This document shows, in pieces, positions 17,977 through 24,570 of a DNA stretch of 64,000 nt. Under the pieces are notes generated by a model. It made no database searches. It saw nothing but the letters and a program-made list of their open reading frames with translations, and was not told the origin of the DNA. The stretch covers positions 2,108,001 through 2,172,000 of the forward strand of contig OZ245058.1 in NCBI GenBank assembly GCA_965224595.1, given 5' to 3'. The position numbers were made by a program, and so were the translations under genes. Each line of letters starts with the position of its first letter. The first letter of the stretch is position 1. This DNA is from Aliivibrio_A sp016764915. Lineage in GTDB: Bacteria > Pseudomonadota > Gammaproteobacteria > Enterobacterales > Vibrionaceae.

Positions 17977-18248
17977 CGGTCTTTAAATCCGAATAAGACC
18001 GAAATGCATCACAAGACGCCGTAAATCCATCCATGGAGGCTTGACCATAGCGTCCATGCTCTGAACGACTTCATCACCCACACCATGGGCCTTGAAGACA
18101 TCAACAAATCGTTTGATCTAATGCACAGCGGCGAAAGTATCCGTACTGTTATTCACTTTGATAAGTAACGGTCTTTAAATCCGAATAAGACCGAAATGCA
18201 TCACAAGACGCCGTAAATCCATCCATGGAGGCTTGACCATAGCGTCCA
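17865..18248. repeat. Perfect 192-bp tandem duplication covering the adhC 3' end
   Basis: Bases 17865-18056 are repeated without any difference at 18057-18248. TGCT stands at the start of each copy and again at 18249-18252, so the junction has 4-bp microhomology. Copy two contains adhC codons from LNDFITHTMGL to the stop, with no start, so it is a non-coding relic. The copied unit ends inside a hairpin element. Confidence 0.97.
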
Positions 18249-18282
18249 TGCTATGGACACTTGTTCAAGCAATTCGGTCTTA
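18186..18282. repeat. MITE-like 97-bp inverted-repeat element between adhC and fghA
   Basis: Terminal inverted repeats TAAGACCGAA (18186-18195) and TTCGGTCTTA (18273-18282) enclose an inner hairpin (CCATAGC, loop GTCCAT, GCTATGG). A truncated copy of the left part lies at 17994-18056, made by the 192-bp duplication. The stem GTAAATCCATCCATGGAGGC looks like an intergenic repeat I have seen in Vibrio genomes, from memory only. It could act as a transcript-stabilising or weak terminating structure. Confidence 0.65.
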
Positions 18283-18352
18283 ATCAATGTCATCAAATAA
18301 CAGTCAGCGCCATCTGTTTTTCGGCGCTTTTCTATTTTTACGGGAACCTAAC

Positions 18353-19192
18353 ATGAATGTAGAGAACATCAGCCAAGCAAAAGTGGCTGGCGGTTGGCAC
18401 AAACAGTATAGCCACCCATCCCCTACCCTAAATTGCGAGATGCGCTTTGCCATCTTTCTGCCCCCACAAGCGAGCAGCACCAACAGAGTCCCCGTGATCT
18501 ATTGGCTCTCGGGCTTAACTTGCAGTGATGAGAACTTCATGCAAAAAGCCGGTGCATTCAAAATGGCGGCCGAGTTGGGCGTTGCTATTGTGGCACCAGA
18601 TACCAGCCCACGTGGCGACGGTGTCCCGGATGACGCAGAAGGCGCCTACGATTTTGGTTTGGGTGCTGGTTTTTACTTAAACGCCACGCAAGCTCCGTGG
18701 AATCGTCATTATCAGATGTATGACTATGTGGTGAATGAGCTGCCAAACTTGATAGAAGCACACTTCCCTGTCTCTGATAAACGAGCTATTTCAGGACACA
18801 GCATGGGCGGGCATGGCGCGTTAACTATCGCCATGAAAAATGCAGACCGCTACAGCTCGGTCTCTGCGTTCAGTCCTATCAGCAACCCAATAAACTGCCC
18901 TTGGGGTAAAAAAGCGTTGGGCAACTATTTGGGCGATGATGTGCAAGATTGGAAAGCGTATGACGCCTCTGAACTGCTCAAAGCATCAAGCTTCAAGCTG
19001 CCGATATTGGTTGATCAAGGTGACGCGGATAACTTCTTAGAAGAGCAACTGCACCCACAAGCGTTGGTAGATGCGGCATCCATTTCAGGTGCAAACCTAG
19101 AGTTAAGAATGCAACCTGGTTACGACCACAGCTACTTCTTTATCTCCAGCTTTATTGAAGATCATTTGAAGTTTCATGCTAAATGGTTTTAG
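18353..19192 (+). CDS. fghA: S-formylglutathione hydrolase
   Basis: A 279-residue alpha/beta hydrolase completing formaldehyde oxidation by splitting S-formylglutathione to formate and glutathione. The nucleophile serine is in SGHSMGGHGAL; the acid is in VDQGDADNFLEE and the histidine in GYDHSYFF. I chose the ATG at 18353 (MNVENISQAK) over an upstream in-frame ATG lying in the spacer, because it matches the family N-terminus and GGGAA lies just ahead. It is in the same direction as adhC. Confidence 0.95.
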   Translation: MNVENISQAKVAGGWHKQYSHPSPTLNCEMRFAIFLPPQASSTNRVPVIYWLSGLTCSDENFMQKAGAFKMAAELGVAIVAPDTSPRGDGVPDDAEGAYDFGLGAGFYLNATQAPWNRHYQMYDYVVNELPNLIEAHFPVSDKRAISGHSMGGHGALTIAMKNADRYSSVSAFSPISNPINCPWGKKALGNYLGDDVQDWKAYDASELLKASSFKLPILVDQGDADNFLEEQLHPQALVDAASISGANLELRMQPGYDHSYFFISSFIEDHLKFHAKWF

Positions 19193-19228
19193 TGGGGGAT
19201 TTTTTTAATAAGAGTTGAATGAAAATGG

Positions 19229-19254
19229 CCTGCTGTGATAGCAGGTTTTTTTTT
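19229..19254 (+). terminator. Terminator of fghA
   Basis: CCTGCT pairs with AGCAGG around five bases, followed by nine T residues. It lies 37 bp after the fghA stop. Confidence 0.9.
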
Positions 19255-19312
19255 GTAAATTCTGATCTAAGAAGATAAACATGAAGATGCCATTATTTTT
19301 GGCCAGTTGACA

Positions 19313-19370
19313 AATATTAGCCATATGGCTAATATTAAATTCAGTAGGACTATAAGTAGCCATATAGCTA
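19313..19370. promoter_or_regulatory. Double HipB-type operator upstream of hipBA
   Basis: A perfect 24-bp palindrome at 19313-19336 has the core TTAGCCATATGGCTAA. A second, near-perfect copy of the inner part, TAGCCATATAGCTA, lies at 19357-19370. The two centres are 39 bp apart, close to four helical turns, so dimers would sit on one face of the DNA. They lie 18-75 bp before the hipB start, as expected for autorepression by HipB. Confidence 0.8.
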
Positions 19371-19387
19371 ACAATTAAGCGCGTATT

Positions 19388-19642
19388 ATGACGGCACGTA
19401 ATGAAATTGGTAAGCAGATAAAACAGAGCAGAAAAGCAAAGCGATTGACTCAAGCTCAACTTGCAGAAAGCACTCGCATCAACAAAACCACGATTTCTGA
19501 GATTGAGAATGGTCGTTTTACAGGTTCGTTTGACATTTTTGAACGGCTTCTGGATTCACTAGATTTAGAGTTTTCAGTAATACCTAAAGCTCATTCCCTC
19601 CCGGATTGGGATGAGATTGAGAATCTCTTTGAAGAAGATTAA
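19388..19642 (+). CDS. hipB: HipB-like antitoxin, XRE helix-turn-helix
   Basis: An 84-residue Cro/C1-type protein: IGKQIKQSRKAKRLTQAQLAESTRINKTTISEIENG forms the helix-turn-helix; the tail is acidic (DEIENLFEED). It binds and neutralises the HipA kinase and represses the operon. Its stop codon overlaps the hipA start (TAATG), pointing to translational coupling. Confidence 0.85.
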   Translation: MTARNEIGKQIKQSRKAKRLTQAQLAESTRINKTTISEIENGRFTGSFDIFERLLDSLDLEFSVIPKAHSLPDWDEIENLFEED

Positions 19643-20859
19643 TGATGGACATACTCTTACCAAAGAAAATAACCAAATTAGATGTACTTGCGAATGGCAA
19701 CGAGTTAGGGATCCTCACGCAAGGCTCAACACATGTTTTTACACCAACCCAAGAGAAGCAAAATGTGTCATTGACAATGACTAGAAAAGGACTTGATGGT
19801 TATTCATCTGGTGCACTTCATCCTATTTTTGCTCAAAATTTGCCTGAAGGGTTTAACCGAAGATACATCGCAGAAAAATTAGCTCGATATGCAAAGATCA
19901 ACGATATGTATTTACTCGCTTTACAGGGGGATCATGGTATCGGTATGTTGTCGTATCAAAGTGACCTTAATCTACCAGAAGCCGAGTCAATTTCTTTACA
20001 AGACATTTTAAACTACAGCAGCCAAGAACCACTGTTTCCTCAACTTCTGGAAAAGTATTATCTAAGAAACTCATTAGCAGGGGTTCAACCAAAAGTTAGT
20101 ATCCCAACTCATACTGAAAGAACCATCGAACAGAAAGATCTGATAGTGAAGTCCTTTGATGATGAATTCCCTCAACTCACCGTTAATGAGTTTGTTTGCA
20201 TGGAAGCCGCTCGACACTGCGGTTTAGAGCCACCTAAAACCTACCTATCACAATCATTAGAGACTTTTGTTGTCGAACGATTTGATTTTGATAGCTTAGG
20301 TAATAGCCTTGGATATGAAGATTTTACTACCCTCTTGAAGAAGCCAAACGATCCAGACGCAAAATATAATGGCAGCTACGAGACCTTACTCAAAGCAGTA
20401 CATATCTATACCAATAACATGGCGGAAGTTGAAAAAATGTACCGCTACATCGTATATAACTGTCTAATTGGTAATGGTGACGCCCACTTAAAGAACTTCG
20501 CACTGCAATATAATGCAGACATGACAAACATACATGTCTCCCCCCCATACGATATCACCCATACTCTCATCTATGACACCATTGACAATAAAATGGCTCT
20601 CAAGATGGCAAACAGTAAAGTATTCCCAGACAAAACACACTTACATAAATTAGCAGACAGCAAAACGTTCCGCATTCGTGATCATGCAGCTATTGTTGAA
20701 CAAATTGGTGACTCCATTGCCGACTACGTAAAAAAATCGAATGAAATCAACTTATTTAAAGGTTTAAGGAAGTCGATAGAAGAGCATCTATCTTGGTCGT
20801 TAGTTCACACTTACTCAACTAAAAACTACCGTCAAGACCGTAAATTAAAATTCGAATAG
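19642..20859 (+). CDS. hipA: HipA-family serine/threonine kinase toxin
   Basis: A 405-residue kinase with a HipA N-terminal domain (about residues 10-110) and a kinase C-domain. Seen are SLAGVQPK (144-151, the segment with the autophosphorylated serine in E. coli HipA), VVERFDFD, NGDAHLKN (278-285, catalytic loop) and SPPYDITHT (metal-binding region). All key residues appear intact. Targets in relatives include glutamyl-tRNA synthetase. The protein is slightly shorter than the 440-residue E. coli one. Start codons at 19642 and 19645 are both possible. Confidence 0.87.
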   Translation: MMDILLPKKITKLDVLANGNELGILTQGSTHVFTPTQEKQNVSLTMTRKGLDGYSSGALHPIFAQNLPEGFNRRYIAEKLARYAKINDMYLLALQGDHGIGMLSYQSDLNLPEAESISLQDILNYSSQEPLFPQLLEKYYLRNSLAGVQPKVSIPTHTERTIEQKDLIVKSFDDEFPQLTVNEFVCMEAARHCGLEPPKTYLSQSLETFVVERFDFDSLGNSLGYEDFTTLLKKPNDPDAKYNGSYETLLKAVHIYTNNMAEVEKMYRYIVYNCLIGNGDAHLKNFALQYNADMTNIHVSPPYDITHTLIYDTIDNKMALKMANSKVFPDKTHLHKLADSKTFRIRDHAAIVEQIGDSIADYVKKSNEINLFKGLRKSIEEHLSWSLVHTYSTKNYRQDRKLKFE

Positions 20860-20906
20860 AACCTCGATCATAAATCGTACAGATTTGCCTATGTACTCGC
20901 TGGCGG

Positions 20907-20976
20907 AGAACACAAAACATGAGGATGCTGTTATCGGTTGGATTTGGGTTTCGTTAGGGCGTGTGTCCTTGTTATT
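20907..20976 (+). repeat. RAYT-associated end repeat, copy A (short)
   Basis: A 70-bp unit beginning AGAACACAAAACATGAGGAT and ending GTGTGTCCTTGTTATT. It is closely similar to the last 70 bp of the RAYT downstream region at 23534-23603. Same-sense copies occur at 21650-21719 and 21770-21839. It forms the left border of the accessory cluster. Confidence 0.85.
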
Positions 20977-20990
20977 ATTAGTTATTTACT

Positions 20991-21451
20991 TCACTTGCTT
21001 TGTAACATATCGATCAATATTGTTTTTGCATCTCTTCCGATTAAACCAACCCTATGGTGTTTATTAGGTAAAGTAACTGCAGTAGTTATACCATCATTAA
21101 ATTCAATTGAAATTGCAAACTTTTCATCTTTAATTACAGTTAAGTCGTCATATCCTGATTTTATAATTGAGAGAACATTCATAATTATCAGTGAATAAAA
21201 CCTCGAACCTGTATTAACTTTTCCAGAAGTTAATACATCTCTCTTAATTCTGAATTTTATTAAATACAGCCCACTAATAACCTCAAAACCCTCCATGCAT
21301 AAATTTTCCGCCTCTTCAGTAACACAACCTAAGTCAGTTTTTAAAGTTTTAACGTCTTTTCTATAATCACTTGAGTAGGTTAAAAAACTAAAAAAACAAG
21401 CACGATACTTAAAACAACTCTTACATTAAATGACAATTTTAATACTACCAT
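20991..21451 (-). pseudogene. Frameshifted small exported-protein gene of unknown function
   Basis: Reading from an ATG at 21451, the first 23 residues are a signal-peptide-like run (LSIVLVFLVF). Then two homopolymer tracts (A7 at 21390-21396 and A6 at 21382-21387 on the plus strand) occur, and a stop follows in that frame. The -1 frame stays open from about 21425 to the stop at 20991 and reads TYSSDYRKDVKTLKTDLGC and onward. Joining the two at the tracts gives about 153 residues. Either one T is missing (mutation or sequencing error) or the tract allows slippage. No family recognised; it is AT-rich. Confidence 0.6.
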
Positions 21452-21492
21452 AGTGAAGTGACCTATTATAAATCCAAAAAATCAACTATTTA

Positions 21493-21719
21493 GTTAGAGT
21501 GTGTGTCCCTGTTATTTCCCTAGCTTAATATCACCACTGCCGCGTAAATCCCCTTCCTAACACACTCAACACGTCTGAAGATCAATAACTGACGGTTTCT
21601 ACTGTGAAATTCACTCTATTTCGAGGATTTTAGTCACCAACCTTCACTGAGAACACAAAAAGTGAGGATGCCGTTACCGGTTGGATTTAGGTTTCGTTAG
21701 GGCGTGTGTCCCTGTTATT
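21493..21719 (+). repeat. Deleted RAYT element: end repeat joined to RAYT 3' relic and tail
   Basis: At 21493-21516 lies an end repeat (GTTAGAGTGTGTGTCCCTG and on). It is followed at 21524-21547 by CTT AAT ATC ACC ACT GCC GCG TAA, matching the last codons of the intact RAYT (LKITTAA). Then comes a 170-bp tail nearly the same as that at 23431-23603, ending in another end repeat. The body of the transposase gene is missing, so this is an internal-deletion derivative. Confidence 0.82.
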
Positions 21720-21721
21720 CT

Positions 21722-21839
21722 TTATGAAACTCACTCTATTTCGCTGATTTTAGCCACCAACCTTCACTGAGAACACAAAACATGAAGATGCCGTTATCGG
21801 TTGGATTTAGGTTTCGTTAGGGCGTGTGTCCCTGTTATT
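21722..21839 (+). repeat. RAYT-associated tail repeat, copy C
   Basis: This repeats the tail from CACTCTATTTCG through GTGTGTCCCTGTTATT, directly after copy B with only a few bases between, so copies B and C form a tandem pair. The end repeat 21816-21839 faces the inverted one at 22287-22312 across the two small genes between them. Confidence 0.85.
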
Positions 21840-21841
21840 TT

Positions 21842-22087
21842 TCATAACTCAATCCCGTCAAGAATATATTGCAGTTTTCTTGGGTCTGCTGCATTACCAA
21901 AATAATACTCTTTCCCACCCTCACTTTTAAATTCATCAGGATATTTCATTTCATAAAGGACGTCGAATTTCCCCGACAATAAATCTTCTAATTCATCAGC
22001 GTCATTTCTAGTAGATACCCTGATATAAGGGCCAGATTCATTATCTATTAATACAACAATTCGTTTTTGTGTTTTAGAGTCAATCAT
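21842..22087 (-). CDS. Small acidic protein, candidate immunity gene
   Basis: An 81-residue acidic protein (VVLIDNESGPYIRVSTRNDADELEDLLSG) with no signal peptide or membrane segment. I recognise no family. Its ATG follows the stop of the preceding ORF by one base, the usual toxin/immunity spacing. Small, soluble and acidic is typical of immunity proteins for cytoplasmic nucleases, but this is inferred from position and composition. Its 3' end is immediately next to an end repeat. Confidence 0.6.
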   Translation of the reverse strand: MIDSKTQKRIVVLIDNESGPYIRVSTRNDADELEDLLSGKFDVLYEMKYPDEFKSEGGKEYYFGNAADPRKLQYILDGIEL

Positions 22088-22088
22088 A

Positions 22089-22304
22089 TTAATTCCAGTT
22101 AATATCTTTAAACCAATCTAGTTCTTCCTGAGTAGGAGCTCTTTTTTTTCCTTGCTTATCTAAAGAGTCCTCATATATTTTAGGTTTAAAACGTCCTGGT
22201 TGATATTTATTTTTTTCTGTTTCTTTCACTCGAGTTTCCGTCATATCAAATTCAGTTCCATCTTCGTATGTAATTGTTACCCCTGAAATATTACAGGGAC
22301 ACAC
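22089..22304 (-). pseudogene. Truncated C-terminal fragment, toxin-tail-like
   Basis: An open frame of 71 codons, of which the first five (MCPCN) are encoded by an end repeat. Genuine gene sequence starts about ISGVTITYEDGTEFDM and continues charged to the stop (KRAPTQEELDWFKDINWN). The parent gene's 5' part is gone at the repeat boundary. The VKE...NKY...KRAPTQEELDWF pattern resembles from memory the ends of Rhs-type polymorphic toxins, but I cannot confirm this. It lies one base upstream of the small acidic gene. Confidence 0.55.
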
Positions 22305-22312
22305 ACTCTAAG
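22287..22312 (-). repeat. Inverted RAYT-end repeat at the 5' side of the RAYT
   Basis: AATATTACAGGGACACACAC and six more bases are the inverse of the GTGTGTCCCTGTTATT repeats. It starts the block upstream of the intact RAYT and also provides the first codons of the truncated ORF on the minus strand. Confidence 0.8.
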
Positions 22313-22449
22313 CACTGCTCTCACACTTTTAACTTCACTGGTTTCTTCTATTTCAAATTCAACACTTACTCACTCGCAGGGTTTTTCATTCCTGTATCTC
22401 TACATGAGAAAACCTGCTTACACTGTAATCATGTTCAATTTGTTGTGAG

Positions 22450-23430
22450 ATGTTTCCAGTGACCGTACCAAGAAGTCAGCTTATCTGCTCAGAGGCGACG
22501 CCCTATTATCACATTGTCTCTCGCTGTGTGAGACGCAGTTATTTGTGTGGAGTTGATTCTATTACGCAGCAGAAATTTGAGCACCGTCGCGGTTGGATTG
22601 AAGATAAACTCAAAGAGCTCAGCGCCATGTTTTGTATTGATATCTGTAGCTACGCCATCATGAATAATCACTACCATTTGGTTCTCAGTATCGATTGTGA
22701 TGGCGTTAAAAACCTGTCTGAACAAGAGGTCGTGGCGCGTTGGTGTTCACTGCATGAGATGCCAGTATTGATTCATCGCTATCTAACACAGCAAGATACT
22801 CACAGTTCAACCAAGGCAGTGTGTCATCAAATCATCTCTGAGTGGCGCGAACGTTTAGTAAGCATCAGTTGGTTTATGAAAATCCTCAATCAAACCATAG
22901 CAAGGCTGGCGAACAAAGAGGATGACTGCACGGGTCACTTCTGGGAAGGCCGTTTTAAAAGCCAGGCGCTGCTTGATGAGAAAGCGCTGTTAACCGCGAT
23001 GGCTTATGTCGATTTAAACCCGATTCGAGCCAACATGGCAGACTCTCTTGAAGCCTCAGATTTCACCTCAGTTAAAGAACGACTCGCGGCACTTAAATCT
23101 AAAAAGCTGACTCCTCCTTGCCTGCATCCCTTTATCGGTAACCCAACCAACGAGATAATTAAAGGCATTCCCTTTAGGTTGGATGATTACCTAGAGCTTG
23201 TTGATTGGAGTGGAAAACAGATAAAGCCGAATAAACGAAGAGCGATTGATGCCTCTGCCCCTCCCATTTTACAAAACTTAAACTTTGAGCAGAAAGAGTG
23301 GCTAAAACTCTGCACCACCCTTGAACAAAACCGAGCCAGTATAGTGGGTGAGGTGAAATCGTACTCCCACGCTATCCATAAGCTGCAACGAAAACGAAGC
23401 ACCGGACTTAAAATCACCACTGCCGCGTAA
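22450..23430 (+). CDS. RAYT-type Y1 transposase (REP-associated tyrosine transposase)
   Basis: A 326-residue member of the Y1/IS200-like transposase superfamily. The metal-binding HUH motif is NNHYHLVL (His74, His76) and the likely catalytic tyrosine is in MAYVDLNPIRA (about Tyr186), preceded by GHFWEGRFKSQ, all typical of RAYTs. The N-terminal SEATPYYHIVSRCVRRSYLCG stretch matches a RAYT subgroup in marine gammaproteobacteria. It appears intact. An inverted end repeat lies 140 bp upstream and another follows downstream, and deleted copies lie on both sides. Confidence 0.88.
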   Translation: MFPVTVPRSQLICSEATPYYHIVSRCVRRSYLCGVDSITQQKFEHRRGWIEDKLKELSAMFCIDICSYAIMNNHYHLVLSIDCDGVKNLSEQEVVARWCSLHEMPVLIHRYLTQQDTHSSTKAVCHQIISEWRERLVSISWFMKILNQTIARLANKEDDCTGHFWEGRFKSQALLDEKALLTAMAYVDLNPIRANMADSLEASDFTSVKERLAALKSKKLTPPCLHPFIGNPTNEIIKGIPFRLDDYLELVDWSGKQIKPNKRRAIDASAPPILQNLNFEQKEWLKLCTTLEQNRASIVGEVKSYSHAIHKLQRKRSTGLKITTAA

Positions 23431-23637
23431 AACCCCTTGCCAACACACACTCAACACGCCTGAAGATCGATAACTGACGGTTTCTACTGTGATACTCACT
23501 CTATTCCGATGATTTAATCACCAACCCTCACTGAGAACACAAAATATGAGAATGCCGTTATCGGTTGGATTTAGGTTTCGTTAGGGCGTGTGTCCTTGTT
23601 ATTTCCGCGAGGTGACCATATATGTCCCTGTTATTTT
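23431..23637 (+). repeat. RAYT downstream tail with end repeats (full copy)
   Basis: The tail after the intact RAYT stop runs to an end repeat at 23580-23603 (GTGTGTCCTTGTTATT). A degenerate second one, TATGTCCCTGTTATT, follows at about 23620-23635. This is the reference copy for tails B (21548-21719) and C (21722-21839). The outer end repeat faces the inverted one at 24185-24208. Confidence 0.85.
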
Positions 23638-23658
23638 TTCGTGTGTTATTTTTGTTAT

Positions 23659-24006
23659 TTATTGCTTTATTTTAAATTCAATATACACAATGAAAGCACC
23701 CATAATAAATAAAGGAAGGACTATATAGCTAGAAGTAGGAAGTAGGAAGTAGGAAGTAGGAAGTAAGTATTTAATAACCATTGACAATGAAAATGAAATT
23801 AACATTGAAATATTTAATATAATCTTAATATTAGGTATTTTCTGTATCCAGATTTTCATATTAGGAATTATCGATAAATTCACAACACAAATAAACAAAA
23901 TTAAAAAAACAACTGATAGTGATGAAGACATAATATTAAAATACAAACTTAAGCCACATAAAATACTCACGAGATAAAATTGTGGATCTTGTTTATTTAT
24001 TTTCAT
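23659..24006 (-). CDS. Polytopic small membrane protein with internal 7-bp repeats, candidate immunity protein
   Basis: A 115-residue protein with about four hydrophobic helices, starting MKINKQDPQFY. It is a paralogue of the protein at 24571-24897 (start MKKNKQDPQFY, shared IPNM segment, similar end YIEFKIKQ versus YIERRINE). The internal stretch KYLLPTSYFLLPTSSYIV is encoded by a heptamer repeat. It is seven residues longer than the paralogue, exactly 21 bp. The start overlaps the upstream ORF end by 14 bp. A membrane immunity protein is plausible, inferred only from layout. Confidence 0.6.
   Translation of the reverse strand: MKINKQDPQFYLVSILCGLSLYFNIMSSSLSVVFLILFICVVNLSIIPNMKIWIQKIPNIKIILNISMLISFSLSMVIKYLLPTSYFLLPTSSYIVLPLFIMGAFIVYIEFKIKQ
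23732..23766. repeat. 7-bp tandem repeat (GAAGTAG), five units
   Basis: GAAGTAG occurs four times in a row, and a fifth unit ends GAAGTAA. The run lies within the coding sequence of the membrane-protein gene 23659-24006. As seven is not a multiple of three, gain or loss of one unit would shift the frame of the last 30 or so residues. Confidence 0.9.
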
Positions 24007-24184
24007 TCAGCTCACCTAGTCCCTCTACAACAGTAGTGAAAGTATAAAAATAATTCACACTTTCTAAAGATGATACAAGAGGTTTAATCATATTAACAGT
24101 TTTTCCCGGTCTAAATATGGCAGATAAAGCAGAGCTAACAAATTCATCTGGATCTGAACTATTTGAAAACTCAATCCCGCTTGT
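23993..24184 (-). pseudogene. Truncated C-terminal ORF fragment, toxin-tail-like
   Basis: An open frame continues to 24262, but the first 25 or so codons (MDRKCIYAAVVTLSLVAVL) are the reverse complement of the RAYT 3' relic and end repeat. The real tail reads IEFSNSSDPDEFVSSALSAI and onward to GLGELNENK. The parental 5' part has been lost at the repeat. Its end overlaps the membrane-protein start by 14 bp, which fits a coupled toxin/immunity pair. No family recognised. Confidence 0.5.
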
Positions 24185-24245
24185 AATTACAGGGACACAC
24201 ACTCTAAGCACTGCCACCAGACTTAAAGTCACCACTGCTGCGTAA
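24185..24245 (-). repeat. Inverted RAYT-end repeat fused to RAYT 3' relic
   Basis: An end repeat (AATTACAGGGACACACACTC, 24185-24208) is followed on the plus strand by ACC AGA CTT AAA GTC ACC ACT GCT GCG TAA at 24216-24245, encoding TRLKVTTAA, the last codons of a RAYT. So a left end was joined directly to the 3' end of the gene: an internal-deletion derivative. Confidence 0.8.
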
Positions 24246-24308
24246 ATACACTTCCTATCCATAAGATTAATAAATACTTATTATAATTGAAAGTCATACT
24301 AACAACCC

Positions 24309-24530
24309 TCAATATTCATTAATAATACCAATCGATTTTCCAACCTCAACAGTTAAATACGCCATTTCGATAGTTATCAGCATGAAAAACATTGCCTCAA
24401 ACATTGACTTCAAATATTCTATCTTTTTACCTTCAAGGACTTTTTCATAAAATAAATACCCTTTTCTTATTGTAATCATACCTAGAATTAGATAAGTAAA
24501 AGTTGATGCATAAACTAATTCAGTTAACAT
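24309..24530 (-). CDS. Hypothetical 73-residue membrane protein
   Basis: A 73-residue ORF with two hydrophobic helices (LVYASTFTYLILGMI and AMFFMLITIEMAYLTV) joined by a charged loop. I see no family match and only a weak ribosome site. It is AT-rich like its neighbours. It may be the C-terminal half of a decayed gene; 40 bp upstream is a leftover of the end repeat (CCTGTTATTT at about 24548). Confidence 0.45.
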   Translation of the reverse strand: MLTELVYASTFTYLILGMITIRKGYLFYEKVLEGKKIEYLKSMFEAMFFMLITIEMAYLTVEVGKSIGIINEY

Positions 24531-24570
24531 ACGATAATCTCATATTGCCTGTTATTTAATTTATTGTAAC

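Noticed and set aside
22274..22462. 62-codon plus-strand open frame before the RAYT
   Set aside because: Overlaps an end repeat and the RAYT leader; no ribosome site.
21493..24208. Integron attC-like sites or a CRISPR array
   Set aside because: The repeats near the small genes are transposase ends, not attC cores, and have neither regular spacing nor unique spacers; no integrase or cas genes are present.
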